DNA of 25,760 nucleotides from SIG575 sp045595725 (GCA_045595725.1 JAZOAY010000135.1:1-25760); one strand, 5' to 3'. Shown: positions 1-8,563, numbered from the stretch's first letter. The notes: generated by a model from the sequence alone, not told the origin. Numbers and translations are program-made.

Positions 1-2570
1 GTATGTCCGAGGGCATCTACATAATCTGATACATAGTCGTCACCACATACTGAACATACATATGTTGTATATCCCTTATCTACGCATGTGGGTGCTGTTA
101 CTGTTGCTTCGTATGAGTGGCCAAGAGCATCTACAACTTCCTGTGCTACGAGTACTTCGCCGCATACTGAACAGTGTTTACCTTCTGTAAGACCTGTTTC
201 TGTACATGTAGGTGCTACTGCTTCGTCAATTACTTCTGTATGACCAAGAGCATCTACAACTTCCTGTGCTACGAGTACTTCGCCACATACTGAACAGTGT
301 TTACCTTCTGTAAGACCTGTCTCTGTACATGTAGGTGCTAGTGCTTCGTCGATTACTTCTGTATGTCCGAGTGCATCAATGTCAGTTTCTGTATATGTGT
401 CACCGCAGTAACATGTATACTTTGTCTGTCCCATTTCTGTACATGTAGGTGCTTTAACTACTTCGCTTTCATATGTATGACCGAGTGCGTCTACATAATC
501 TAATACATAGTTGTCACCACATACTGAACATTCATACTTTGTATAACCTTTTTCTGTACATGTGGGAGGTGCCACTGAGGGTTCATACTGATGTCCGTAT
601 GCAGGAACGTCAATTGTTTCTCTGCTGAGTTCTGCGTTACATACTGTACAATATACTACGTTGTCGTATGAACCTGGTTCTGTACATGTAGGTTTAACAT
701 CATTTTCTTTAACTACTGTGCCCGCTGTATGACCGGGTGCATTAACTGTGATTGTTTTACGGCTGAGTTCTTTGTTACATACTGTACAATAAGTTACATT
801 ATCGTAAGAGCCGTTTTCTGTACATGTAGGTGCTACTTCTTTTTCTACAACAATATCACCTGCTGTATGACCGAGTGCAGGAATTGATTCAGTTTCAGTA
901 ACACCGCACGCACAAGTTCTTTCTTTAAGACCTGTTTCTTCACAAGTAGGCTGTTTTGTAACTGTCCATTCGCCTGAGTGTCCTGTTGCAGGAATACTCT
1001 CAGTATCTCTACAGCCTCTTGAACAGATTCTTACTTTTTGGCCGGCCTCTGTACAAGTGGGAGCCTTTCTTGTCTCCCATTCGCCCCACTCATGACCGAG
1101 TGGATCTGTGTAACTGTCCTTGTAAGAATCGCCACAATCAGGACAAGTCCATTTTGTGTAGCCCTGTGCTTCACAGGTAGGCGCAATTACTGTTGCTGCG
1201 TAAGGATGGTCAATTTTGGAAACAGTTACCGTACTCCTTGAAAGCTCTGCGTTACATACTGTACAATAAACAACAGAATCATATGAGCCTTCCTGTGTAC
1301 ATGTGGGAGCTACTTCTTTTTCCTTTACTGCGCTGCCTGCCTTATGACCAAGTGCAGCGATATCAGTCTCGGTAATTGTTGCACCGCAAAGACATGTATA
1401 TCTTGTCTGTCCCATTTCTGTACATGTGGGAGCTTTAACCTGTTCGCCAACATGATATGTCTTATAATCGCAACCGCTGTTTGCGAGAGCATTGTACGCT
1501 GCAAGGAGATTATCGTCAGCAGCCTGTGCAAGTTCACAAGCTCTCTGGAAGCCCCAGGTTGCATTCTGAACTGCATAAGCTACCTGTGCTGCATCGTCCA
1601 GAGCTGCAATAAATGCGTTCCATGTTGCATCTGTGTAGTGACCCTTCTGAACATTAGATCCGCCACCGTCGAGACCAAGCGCCTTATTAATGTAATCCTG
1701 TGCTCCGGTCACGTCGCTTGATGCACGGTAGTACATTACATAGTTACTAAGCCAAGCTGAACCACGGTAGTTAACACCGTAGACATAATAACCTGAGGGA
1801 GGTGCTGAAAGGCTGAACCATGTAGTGTCAACATTTCCTGTGCCGTACATTTCAACGTATTCCCACTGAAGAGCCTGTGTAGAAGCTGTGGGTGGGGGAT
1901 TACCAGTAAGATCCATAGCTGCACTTGCAGAACTTGCACCATTTGTAGCGTGTTTGGTTGTTTTCTGGTGTGAGTTCAATGAAAGACTATCCTGCTGAAC
2001 ATAAATTGAGTTCAGAGAATTAAAACTAGTGATCTCATAACGATCGCCGGGTGTTGATGGAGGATTACCTGAATCGGAACCTACAGCACCTGACTGTACG
2101 CCTGTACCCGATACGGCACCGTAGCCGTAACCTGTAAGGTTCTTCCATATTGTTGTTCCGCTTGTATTCTGTACATCATAGTTAATGGTGTATCTGACTG
2201 CGGAGTTTACAGATGCAGCGATAGAACCTGTAACACCGAATGTTGATGTACCTGTTACTATTGCACCTGTTGAGTAGGAGACGCTGAGAGCTGCATTACT
2301 GTTGTAAGGCATTACAGCTGAGATTGAATTAATCTTAACGCGGTAAGATGAATTAGATACCTGAACAGTAAGGCTTGTGTTAACACTTGTGCCTGTAGCC
2401 TGTGTTGCAGTCTGATAGAACTTAACCACAACAGGATTAATTGCTTCATAACCGCTACCTACTCTTGCTTCTGCAATAATTCCGCTGATGCCTACTGAGA
2501 ACATGCTTGTAAGCATTAAAACAGCAAGAAGAATTGAGAGCAGTTTTTTGGGTAATGATTTCTTACTCAT
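1..2570 (-). CDS. Secreted Cys-repeat surface protein, C-terminus beyond window
   Basis: The reading frame is open from an ATG at 2570 to the window edge: 856 codons, with no stop seen. The first ~35 residues form a signal peptide: a KK-rich start, a hydrophobic stretch (LLSILLAVLMLTSMF) and a likely cut near AEA. A Ser/Thr/Asn-rich, probably beta-structured region follows, then an Ala-rich helical stretch near 1480-1680 that resembles sugar-binding FIVAR-like modules. From about 1460 down to 1 there are at least 12 repeats of 37-46 residues, each with PTC..xG near its start, a CxxC-type pair (a few have CxC or a spaced variant) and a final LGH-like triplet. An in-frame ATG at 2579 is possible, but it lies only 2 nt from the AAAGGA site; the ATG at 2570 lies 11 nt away and gives a typical signal peptide. 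No anchor is visible because the C-terminus is missing. The function is unknown; a cell-surface or adhesive role is inferred from architecture only. Confidence 0.85.
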   Translation of the reverse strand, partial: MSKKSLPKKLLSILLAVLMLTSMFSVGISGIIAEARVGSGYEAINPVVVKFYQTATQATGTSVNTSLTVQVSNSSYRVKINSISAVMPYNSNAALSVSYSTGAIVTGTSTFGVTGSIAASVNSAVRYTINYDVQNTSGTTIWKNLTGYGYGAVSGTGVQSGAVGSDSGNPPSTPGDRYEITSFNSLNSIYVQQDSLSLNSHQKTTKHATNGASSASAAMDLTGNPPPTASTQALQWEYVEMYGTGNVDTTWFSLSAPPSGYYVYGVNYRGSAWLSNYVMYYRASSDVTGAQDYINKALGLDGGGSNVQKGHYTDATWNAFIAALDDAAQVAYAVQNATWGFQRACELAQAADDNLLAAYNALANSGCDYKTYHVGEQVKAPTCTEMGQTRYTCLCGATITETDIAALGHKAGSAVKEKEVAPTCTQEGSYDSVVYCTVCNAELSRSTVTVSKIDHPYAATVIAPTCEAQGYTKWTCPDCGDSYKDSYTDPLGHEWGEWETRKAPTCTEAGQKVRICSRGCRDTESIPATGHSGEWTVTKQPTCEETGLKERTCACGVTETESIPALGHTAGDIVVEKEVAPTCTENGSYDNVTYCTVCNKELSRKTITVNAPGHTAGTVVKENDVKPTCTEPGSYDNVVYCTVCNAELSRETIDVPAYGHQYEPSVAPPTCTEKGYTKYECSVCGDNYVLDYVDALGHTYESEVVKAPTCTEMGQTKYTCYCGDTYTETDIDALGHTEVIDEALAPTCTETGLTEGKHCSVCGEVLVAQEVVDALGHTEVIDEAVAPTCTETGLTEGKHCSVCGEVLVAQEVVDALGHSYEATVTAPTCVDKGYTTYVCSVCGDDYVSDYVDALGH
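117..362. repeat. Two tandem 123-bp near-identical repeats in the surface protein gene
   Basis: The units 117-239 and 240-362 are almost identical at DNA level and differ at only a few bases. Each encodes one 41-residue module ending in VVDALGH. The other modules of the gene are much more diverged, so this pair looks like a recent in-frame duplication. The period is a multiple of three, so copy number can change without breaking the frame. Confidence 0.85.
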
Positions 2571-2600
2571 TTTTTGCATTTTCCTTTCTGAATTTTATTT

Positions 2601-2623
2601 GTCTAACATATAGACTTTTAGAC
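2601..2623 (-). promoter_or_regulatory. Small inverted repeat at the predicted mRNA 5' end
   Basis: GTCTAA (2601-2606) and TTAGAC (2618-2623) are perfect 6-bp inverted arms around an 11-nt loop. The repeat falls at the expected transcription start of the surface protein gene. It could be a 5' stabilising stem-loop in the mRNA or an operator; the sequence does not decide. A repeat this short could also arise by chance. Confidence 0.3.
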
Positions 2624-2629
2624 ATAATA

Positions 2630-2658
2630 AGTTTATCACTTCTTAATGCTTTTTTCAA
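2630..2658 (-). promoter_or_regulatory. Candidate sigma-A promoter of the surface protein gene
   Basis: On the minus strand, TTGAAA (2658-2653) is followed by a 17-nt spacer and TAAACT (2635-2630). A TG one base upstream of the -10 gives an extended -10. The -10 itself matches only 4 of 6 consensus bases. The start would be near 2623, giving a leader of about 50 nt. Confidence 0.5.
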
Positions 2659-2770
2659 CCTTTTCTTGAAAACTTTTTGACTTTTTGTTAATTTTGTACA
2701 ACTCTTTTATAAAAACTTTATCATCAAAACCATATATTGTGTCTTTATTTTTATTTTTTCAAAAAAAGTA

Positions 2771-2815
2771 CAAAAAAAATGAAGTGTCATCGGACATTTT
2801 GCCGAAAACGCTTCA
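2771..2815 (-). terminator. Rho-independent terminator after the prfA-apeA operon
   Basis: On the minus strand an imperfect hairpin (GAAGCG pairing with CACTTC through one G-T pair, plus an inner CGG/CCG) is followed by eight T residues (2779-2772). It begins 18 nt past the stop of the aminopeptidase gene and separates that operon from the surface protein gene. Confidence 0.75.
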
Positions 2816-2832
2816 CCTTTTTTAAGAAAATT

Positions 2833-4227
2833 TTAATCTTTGAGAGCAAAAAATGCTGAAAATGCTTTATATGCCATGTAGACATCAATTTTTGAAACCA
2901 CTTCAAACGGAGCGTGCATTGAAAGAACAGGAACACCTACGTCAATTACATCAACATCAAGATTTGCGACGTATTTCGCAACAGTTCCGCCACCGCCGGC
3001 GTCAACTTTACCAAGTTCACCCATCTGCCAGATAACACCCGCATCATCAAAAGTTCTGCGTACTTTACATACAAACTCAGCACTTGCATCTGAAGTACCG
3101 CCTTTTCCGCCTGAGCCTGTATATTTAGTAACAACAATACCTCTGTTTGCAAAAGATGTGTTCATCTTTTCAAAAGGCTGAGGAAATGTCGGGTCAAAAG
3201 CTGCATTCACGTCTGCTGAAAGACATTCTGATTTTGACAGAACATCATGTGCCTGAACACCCGCCTGACGTGCAAGGTCTGCAATAAAATAGGGCAGATA
3301 GAAGGATTTGAGACCTGTGTTTCCGTCTGAACCTGTTTCTTCTTTGTCTGTGAGAACTGTAAGACAAGTAAACTCAGGATTTTCACAATTGACAGCTGCC
3401 ATAAGAGAGGGATATGCACAGACGCGGTCATCGTGACCGTAACCGCCGATAAGACTTCTGTCAAAACCAATATCACAAACTTTCATTGCAGGGACACATT
3501 CAAGTTCCGCTGAAAGGAAATCTTCTTCAACAATGCCGTACTTTTCATTGAGAATGTTCATTATATTAAGTTTAACAAGTTCACTGCCTTCGTCATCTTT
3601 GAAAGGACGTGAACCTACAAGAATATTAAGTTCCTCACCCATAATACCTTCACCCAGAGTACGTTTCATCTGTTCACGTGCAAGATGAGGAAGTAAATCA
3701 GAAATTACAAATTTAGGGTCTGAATCATCTTCACCAATATTAACATTGACTTTTGTTCCGTCTTTAAGAACAATTACACCGTGAAGAGCGAGAGGAATTG
3801 CAGTCCACTGATATTTTTTGATACCTCCGTAATAATGAGTCTTGAAGAAAGCCATTTCGCTGTCTTCATAAAGAGGATTAGGTTTCAGGTCAACTCTTGG
3901 AGAGTCTATGTGTGCCGCAGCAATTTTGACACCATCTGCAACACTTCTTTTTCCGAACACGCAGAGAATAAGAGCTTTATCTCTGTTATTGTAATAAACT
4001 TTATCTCCCGCTTTGTAAGATACGTTTTTGTCAAAGGGAACAAAACCTTTTTTCTCGGCAATTTCTATTGCAAGAGCACATGCTTCGCGTTCTGTTTTAG
4101 CTTCTCCCAGATATGCTTTGTAGTCTTCGCAGAAATCATCTGCTTTTTTTATTTCACTTTCTTCCATGCGAAGAACTGCATTCTTCGGTTTCATAAAAAG
4201 TTTTTCCTGTAAATCTTTTGCACTCAT
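2833..4227 (-). CDS. apeA: M18 family aminopeptidase
   Basis: A 464-residue zinc aminopeptidase of peptidase family M18 (aspartyl aminopeptidase/yeast Ape1 type), predicted cytosolic, that removes N-terminal residues from peptides. The metal and catalytic motifs appear in family order: His106 in AAHIDSPR, the Asp pair 266-267 in GYGHDDRVCAY, Glu296/297 in DKEETGSDGNTG, Asp339 in SADVNAAFDP and His438 in LSMHAPFEV. A Gly-rich GSGGKGG loop precedes the C-terminal metal His. The length fits the ApeA subgroup (~460 residues). The ATG at 4227 follows AAGGAAG, which lies inside the end of coaE, so it is translated in the same operon. No signal peptide is present. It is the last gene before the terminator at 2771-2815. 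The family is secure; the preferred residue cannot be read from sequence. Confidence 0.93.
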   Translation of the reverse strand: MSAKDLQEKLFMKPKNAVLRMEESEIKKADDFCEDYKAYLGEAKTEREACALAIEIAEKKGFVPFDKNVSYKAGDKVYYNNRDKALILCVFGKRSVADGVKIAAAHIDSPRVDLKPNPLYEDSEMAFFKTHYYGGIKKYQWTAIPLALHGVIVLKDGTKVNVNIGEDDSDPKFVISDLLPHLAREQMKRTLGEGIMGEELNILVGSRPFKDDEGSELVKLNIMNILNEKYGIVEEDFLSAELECVPAMKVCDIGFDRSLIGGYGHDDRVCAYPSLMAAVNCENPEFTCLTVLTDKEETGSDGNTGLKSFYLPYFIADLARQAGVQAHDVLSKSECLSADVNAAFDPTFPQPFEKMNTSFANRGIVVTKYTGSGGKGGTSDASAEFVCKVRRTFDDAGVIWQMGELGKVDAGGGGTVAKYVANLDVDVIDVGVPVLSMHAPFEVVSKIDVYMAYKAFSAFFALKD

Positions 4228-4230
4228 AAT

Positions 4231-4833
4231 TTATCTTCCTTTCTTACTTTCTATAAAATTATACAGTTTATTCAGTTCATTTTCAAAATCTTGCACACCG
4301 TCATTAATTATAATTATATCCGCATTTCTCAGATAAAATTCATCATCTTTCTGTGCATCAATTCTTCTTTTTGCATCTGTGACTGACATATTGTCTCTTT
4401 CTATAATTCTTTTAAGGCGAATGTCCAACGGTGCAAACACAACTGCAATATAATCACAATCATTTCTTATACGGCTTTCAAGAAGTGCCGCAGCATCAAT
4501 AACACAAACCTCGTATTCTTCAATCTTTGCAGTTTCAATTTCGTCAAGAATTTTTTCTCTTATAACAGGGTGAGTTATTGCATTTAATTTTTCAGTTTCT
4601 TCACGTGAAGAAAATGCTTTTTGAGCAAGAATTTTTCTGTCGACTTCTCCGTTATATTTCACAACATCTTCACCAAAAGTTTCTTTCAGTTTTTCAATAA
4701 CAGGAGAATCGGGAAAAAGAATTTCTCTTGCAACCTTATCTGCATCAATTATGTAACAGCCTTTTTCTTTAAGCAGAGAACAGACCATACTTTTACCTGC
4801 ACCGGTTTTACCTGTCAGACCTAAAATAATCAT
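4231..4833 (-). CDS. coaE: Dephospho-CoA kinase
   Basis: The last step of coenzyme A synthesis: ATP-dependent 3'-phosphorylation of dephospho-CoA, in the cytosol. The 200-residue protein opens with a P-loop (residues 8-15, GKTGAGKS), followed by the family's DADKVAR motif near 30-36. The lid-region Arg residues (RIIERDNMSVTDAKRRID) also fit CoaE. The length is normal for the family. A GTG two codons upstream (4839) is in frame, but the ATG at 4833 sits 7 nt from AGAGGTG, which overlaps the stop codon of the upstream tsaC; this start is preferred and implies translational coupling. The coaE stop is 3 nt from the aminopeptidase ATG. Confidence 0.95.
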   Translation of the reverse strand: MIILGLTGKTGAGKSMVCSLLKEKGCYIIDADKVAREILFPDSPVIEKLKETFGEDVVKYNGEVDRKILAQKAFSSREETEKLNAITHPVIREKILDEIETAKIEEYEVCVIDAAALLESRIRNDCDYIAVVFAPLDIRLKRIIERDNMSVTDAKRRIDAQKDDEFYLRNADIIIINDGVQDFENELNKLYNFIESKKGR

Positions 4834-4846
4834 AAACACTCACCTC

Positions 4847-5860
4847 TTACAGTTCAATAACTTCGAAACCTGCCGAGCGAAGCAGTCGGTTATAAACTGC
4901 AAGTCCTACTCCTTCGTCCGAGGGACAATGTGCAAAAGCAACCTCTGCACCTGTTTCATCAAGTTCTCTCAATGCATCAAAAAGTCTCTTCGCCTGAGAG
5001 GAAGAATCATCACTTCTTCCGTAAGTTACACAGGGAACCGAAATTTTATCTTTTTCATCTTCAAAGCAAAGTGCCGCTGATTTTTCCTTATGTAAGGAAA
5101 TATATTCTATATATTTCTCCGTGCTTCCTTTAAGGATTATAACTTTAATTTTCGGAGCATAATGCTTGTATTTCATGCCGGGAGATGAGGCTTCGGCATT
5201 TTCTTCAAGTTTTGATTTTACGGCAACGTCAATTTCAATTTCACCTAAAACTTCTTCAAGCTGTTCGGGTGTTATTCCGCCGGGACGAAGAAGTCTGGGC
5301 TTTTCTCCCGCAAGAGTTATTACAGTTGATTCAAGACCTACTTCACATTCTCCGCCGTCAATTATGAGTTCAATTCTGCCGTTCATATCATCAAAAACAT
5401 ATTTTGCATTTGTGGGACTTGGACTTCCCGAAAGATTTGCTGACGGAGCTGCAATAGGACAGCCTGATTTTTTTATCACTTCTCTCATTACAGGATGTGA
5501 CGGCATTCTTATTGCAACCGTGTCAAGTCCTCCGCTTGTACGCATGGGAACTTTATCTGATTTCGGCATAATAATTGTAAGCGGTCCCGGCCAATATTTT
5601 TCTGCCAGAAGCTTTGCTTTTTCGGGAAAAACTTTTACAAGAGAATACACTTCTTCAAATGAAGAAACATGAACAATCATAGGATTATCTTTCGGTCTTC
5701 CTTTTGCTTCAAAAATCTTTTCAACAGCTGAAGCATTAAGTGCATCTGCACCAAGACCGTAAACCGTTTCTGTAGGCAAGCCAACCACACCGCCGTTTCT
5801 TATTATAACGGCAGCATTTTCAATTGCATCTTCAGTTGCTTTCAGAATTTTTGTTTCCAT
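4847..5860 (-). CDS. tsaC: L-threonylcarbamoyladenylate synthase (Sua5/YwlC type)
   Basis: Makes threonylcarbamoyl-AMP from threonine, bicarbonate and ATP, the first step of the universal t6A tRNA modification at position 37. The 337-residue length shows the long Sua5 form: an N-terminal YrdC-like catalytic domain (about 8-205) and a C-terminal Sua5 domain (about 238-337). Visible motifs are LPTETVYGLG (28-37), KGRPKDNP (53-60), APSANLSGSPSPT (138-150) and the Sua5 linker SPGMKYKHYAPK (226-237). The ATG at 5860 follows AAGGA by 8 nt, and the gene starts 11 nt after the prfA stop, so it is co-transcribed. Grouping with prfA is common in Firmicutes and ties the operon to translation. Confidence 0.95.
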   Translation of the reverse strand: METKILKATEDAIENAAVIIRNGGVVGLPTETVYGLGADALNASAVEKIFEAKGRPKDNPMIVHVSSFEEVYSLVKVFPEKAKLLAEKYWPGPLTIIMPKSDKVPMRTSGGLDTVAIRMPSHPVMREVIKKSGCPIAAPSANLSGSPSPTNAKYVFDDMNGRIELIIDGGECEVGLESTVITLAGEKPRLLRPGGITPEQLEEVLGEIEIDVAVKSKLEENAEASSPGMKYKHYAPKIKVIILKGSTEKYIEYISLHKEKSAALCFEDEKDKISVPCVTYGRSDDSSSQAKRLFDALRELDETGAEVAFAHCPSDEGVGLAVYNRLLRSAGFEVIEL

Positions 5861-5871
5861 TTTATTTTTCC

Positions 5872-6942
5872 TTATTCTTCTGCTTTTAATTTTTCTGCTG
5901 TGTCTGCAGTAATAAGTGCTTCAACAAGTTCATCAATATCCCCGTTGAGCATTGATTCGAGTCGATACAAAGTCAGACCTATTCTGTGGTCACTTATTCT
6001 TCCCTGAGGATAGTTGTAAGTTCTTATTCTTTCACTTCTGTCACCTGAACCGACCTGACTTTTTCTTTCACCTGCAATTGCATCATTCTGTTTTCTTCTC
6101 TCCTCATCAAGAATTCTTGAACGGAGAATTTTCATTGCCTTGTCTTTATTTTTATGCTGACTTCTTTCGTCCTGACATTCAACAACAGTACCTGTAGGAA
6201 TATGTGTAATTCTGATTGCAGATTCTGTTTTGTTGATGTGCTGTCCGCCTGCACCGCTTGAACGGAAGGTGTCAATCTGCAGGTCTGCAGGATTTATTTC
6301 TATATCAACATCTTCTGCTTCGGGAAGCACCGCAACAGTAACGGTTGACGTATGAATTCTTCCCTGAGATTCAGTTTCGGGAACGCGCTGAACACGATGG
6401 ACGCCGCTTTCAAATTTAAAGCGTGAGAAAGCACCTTCACCTTCAATCATGAAACTGACTTCCTTGAAACCTCCGAGTTCGGTTTCATTTGCACTCATGA
6501 TTTCTGTTTTCCAACCTTTTGTCTCAGCATACATACTGTACATTCTGTAAAGAACTCCGGCAAAGAGAGATGCTTCTTCTCCACCTGCACCGCCTCTGAT
6601 TTCAACAATAACGTTTTTATCGTCATTGGGGTCTTTAGGCAGAAGAAGAATTTTTAACTCTTCTTCAATAACAGAAATATTCTCTTTTGCCTCTGCATAT
6701 TCTTCCTCAACCATCTCACGGAAATCTTTATCCTGTGATGAATCTTCAAGAATAAGTTTCGCTTCATCAAGAGTTTCTTTTGTTTTTTTATACTCTCTGA
6801 ATTTTTCAACAACAGGCGTGAGAGTTTTCATTTCACGCATGAGTTTTTTATATTTTTCCATATCTGCAACCACGTCGGGGTCGCAGAGCATTTCATTTAC
6901 GTTTTCAAAACGTTCTTCAACTTTTTCCAACTTATCTAACAT
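5872..6942 (-). CDS. prfA: Peptide chain release factor 1
   Basis: Class I release factor that reads UAA and UAG and triggers peptide release on the ribosome. The 356-residue length is typical. The RF1 anticodon-like tripeptide P-x-T is present as PET (188-190) within RVPETESQGRIHTS, and the catalytic GGQ is at 232-234 in SSGAGGQHINKTESA. The N-terminal ~100 residues are the coiled, charged domain I. RF1 rather than RF2 is supported by PxT in place of SPF. The ATG at 6942 lies 3 nt past the stop of the DUF951 gene, with an AGGA site inside that gene's end. No prmC (GGQ methyltransferase) is found in this operon or window, although it often neighbours prfA; it may lie elsewhere. Confidence 0.97.
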   Translation of the reverse strand: MLDKLEKVEERFENVNEMLCDPDVVADMEKYKKLMREMKTLTPVVEKFREYKKTKETLDEAKLILEDSSQDKDFREMVEEEYAEAKENISVIEEELKILLLPKDPNDDKNVIVEIRGGAGGEEASLFAGVLYRMYSMYAETKGWKTEIMSANETELGGFKEVSFMIEGEGAFSRFKFESGVHRVQRVPETESQGRIHTSTVTVAVLPEAEDVDIEINPADLQIDTFRSSGAGGQHINKTESAIRITHIPTGTVVECQDERSQHKNKDKAMKILRSRILDEERRKQNDAIAGERKSQVGSGDRSERIRTYNYPQGRISDHRIGLTLYRLESMLNGDIDELVEALITADTAEKLKAEE

Positions 6943-6945
6943 AAA

Positions 6946-7143
6946 TTAATCCTGACTTCCTTCCTCAGGTCTGATTATTTTTCTGATATTTTTTTCAATT
7001 TTCTGTCTGGGTGACATGACTTCGTGTCCGCATTTTTCGCACTTGATTTTGAAGTCCATGCCCACCCTTGTTACCGCAAACCTGTCACAGCCGCAGGGGT
7101 GTGATTTTTTCATTATGATTGTATCGCCAACTCTTACATCCAT
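6946..7143 (-). CDS. DUF951 small Cys-motif protein (YyzM-like)
   Basis: A 65-residue protein matching the DUF951 family: GDTIIMKKSHPCGCDRF (about 6-22), then RVGMDFKIKCEKCGHEVMSPR (26-46). Cys17, Cys19, Cys35 and Cys38 could bind a metal, probably zinc. The family is common in Firmicutes; its function is not established to my knowledge. The ATG at 7143 follows a consensus AGGAGGTGA by 7 nt. It is the first gene of the prfA-tsaC-coaE-apeA operon and its stop is 3 nt before prfA. The Cys pairs and position next to prfA first suggest ribosomal protein L31, but the sequence around them is not L31. Confidence 0.88.
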   Translation of the reverse strand: MDVRVGDTIIMKKSHPCGCDRFAVTRVGMDFKIKCEKCGHEVMSPRQKIEKNIRKIIRPEEGSQD

Positions 7144-7167
7144 GACAAATTCACCTCCTGAAATTAT

Positions 7168-7176
7168 ATTGTATCA
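7168..7176 (-). promoter_or_regulatory. Extended -10 promoter of the DUF951-prfA operon
   Basis: The minus strand reads TGATACAAT (7176-7168), an extended -10 (TGn plus TACAAT). The -35 region at the usual distance is poor (TTCCAT). Transcription would start near 7161, just upstream of the AGGAGGTGA site at 7159-7151, so the leader is very short. Confidence 0.5.
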
Positions 7177-7181
7177 TAAAA

Positions 7182-7190
7182 TGTTATAAA
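7182..7190 (+). promoter_or_regulatory. Extended -10 promoter of the S1-repeat gene
   Basis: The plus strand reads TGTTATAAA, an extended -10 without a recognisable -35. The start would be near 7197, about 37 nt before the ATG at 7234. It sits 5 bp from the divergent extended -10 of the prfA operon, so the two promoters probably compete for polymerase. Confidence 0.45.
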
Positions 7191-7233
7191 ATGGAATAAG
7201 TATTTACAAATAAGATTATGAGGAGCAAAATTT

Positions 7234-8157
7234 ATGTTTAAATATCTGCCTGAGGGCAAACTTGTAAATACAAAAGAAAATATCCGTTCGCTTAAAAGTC
7301 CCGACACAATCAGAGATGCTTACAAAAGCGGAAAAGTCCTTGAAGCCAGAGTCATACTGTGCGACAATGATCACAATCTTCACGTTGATTTAGGATGTAT
7401 GTCAGGAATAATCCCCCGTGACGAAGGTGCAATAGGAATAAGCGAAGGCACAACGCGTGACATTGCACTTATTTCAAAAGTCAACAAGCCTGTCTGTTTT
7501 ATTATTACCGATTTTGCTTTTGATGATTACGGAGAAATCTATGCTCTTCTCAGCCGTAAAAAAGTTCAGGAAGATTGCATAGAGAATTATATTTCACAAC
7601 TCATTACAGGAGATATTATTGATGCACGGATAAGTCACATGGAACCATTCGGAGTTTTTGCAGATATCGGTGCAGGAATAAATGCTCTTCTCCCGATTGA
7701 CAGCATTTCCGTTTCACGCATTCCTCATCCCAATGTAAGATTTTCTCCCAACCAGGATATAAGGGCAATTGTAAAAAGCCGTGATGAACTTGGCAGAATT
7801 GTTCTCAGTCATAAAGAACTTCTCGGTACATGGGAAGAAAACGCGTCAAAATTTTCTGTGGGAGAAACAGTCCCGGGAATTGTCAGGTCAACCGAAAAAT
7901 ACGGCATCTTTGTTGAACTTGCACCTAACCTTGCAGGGCTCGCGGAACTTACGGAAAATGTTTTACCCGGTCAAAGCACAGCAGTATACATAAAAAGTAT
8001 TATCCCCGAAAGAATGAAAATCAAACTGATAATCGTAGATTGCTTTGATGCAACATATCCCCCTCAGAAACTGAATTATTTTACAGATGAAAACCATATT
8101 TCATATTGGAAATATTCTCCCATGAGTTCAGAAAAAGTTATAGAAAGTTTCTTCTGA
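7234..8157 (+). CDS. S1-repeat RNA-binding protein (ribosomal S1-like)
   Basis: A 307-residue protein with three S1-type OB-fold repeats, at about 33-110, 124-194 and 208-270. The second is the clearest: GDIIDARISHMEPFGVFADIG, then GINALLP and, near its end, GRIVLSHKELLGTWEEN. The third has GETVPGIVRSTEKYGIFVEL. It resembles the short clostridial proteins annotated as 30S ribosomal protein S1, which bind RNA and may help translation; it is much shorter than the six-repeat S1 of E. coli. The ATG follows GAGGAG by about 8 nt. It is monocistronic and divergent from the DUF951-prfA operon. An exact role (S1, stress-type or regulatory) cannot be assigned. Confidence 0.85.
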   Translation: MFKYLPEGKLVNTKENIRSLKSPDTIRDAYKSGKVLEARVILCDNDHNLHVDLGCMSGIIPRDEGAIGISEGTTRDIALISKVNKPVCFIITDFAFDDYGEIYALLSRKKVQEDCIENYISQLITGDIIDARISHMEPFGVFADIGAGINALLPIDSISVSRIPHPNVRFSPNQDIRAIVKSRDELGRIVLSHKELLGTWEENASKFSVGETVPGIVRSTEKYGIFVELAPNLAGLAELTENVLPGQSTAVYIKSIIPERMKIKLIIVDCFDATYPPQKLNYFTDENHISYWKYSPMSSEKVIESFF

Positions 8158-8210
8158 TTTTCTTCAAAAGTGTTATCGAATTTTTCCACATTGTATATTA
8201 ATTTGACAAT

Positions 8211-8275
8211 TTACACAACCTATTTTTTCAAAATTAAGTTAAAATTACTCTCAATATACAAAATGAGTTGTGTAA
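8211..8275. repeat. Imperfect inverted repeat with 9-bp core
   Basis: TTACACAAC at 8211-8219 is the exact reverse complement of GTTGTGTAA at 8267-8275, across a 47-nt AT-rich spacer. Similarity continues outward imperfectly (TTTGAC-like sequence on both flanks). It could be a remnant of mobile-element ends or a protein site. No transposase lies nearby and no target duplication was recognised. Confidence 0.4.
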
Positions 8276-8370
8276 TTTGACTCAAAAATACTATTTTCAA
8301 CCCTTATTTTTTGCGCTGAAAATATTCCAAAACAATGCCGTGTGTGACCATTCAAAAATCTACAGTTTTT

Positions 8371-8416
8371 AACAACAATGCTTCTTGCCTGACCGGTATT
8401 GAGCATTGTTGTTTTT
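8371..8416 (+). terminator. Hairpin, possible terminator of the S1-repeat gene
   Basis: AACAACAATGC (8371-8381) and GCATTGTTGTT (8403-8413) pair perfectly over 11 bp around a 21-nt loop. The right arm runs into a short T tract ending at 8416. It lies 214 nt past the S1 stop, which is far for a terminator, and the stem is GC-poor, so another role is possible. Confidence 0.45.
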
Positions 8417-8563
8417 AACTCAATTTCTTCGTTTCCATCAAAGGTTGGCCGTTAATTACAACATCCTAACACACAGAGTAAATACACATATCAACTATTA
8501 TAAAATTGGAAAAACAGTCTTTCGACTTCGAATTAAATCTTTTAAAACTACCGCTCTAAAAAA

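Noticed and set aside
117..362. CRISPR-like or mobile direct repeats
   Set aside because: The repeats have no unique spacers, have a period of three-base multiples, and encode protein modules in one continuous frame.
6946..7143. Ribosomal protein L31 (rpmE) next to prfA
   Set aside because: Only the Cys pairs recall L31; the SHPCGCDRF and DFKIKCEKCGHEVM blocks fit DUF951.
8335..8418. A 27-codon plus-strand frame with four Cys, considered as a RiPP precursor for the radical SAM genes
   Set aside because: No ribosome site, no promoter, and its end coincides with the 11-bp hairpin. It is 430 bases from gene A, on the other side of that gene's promoter.
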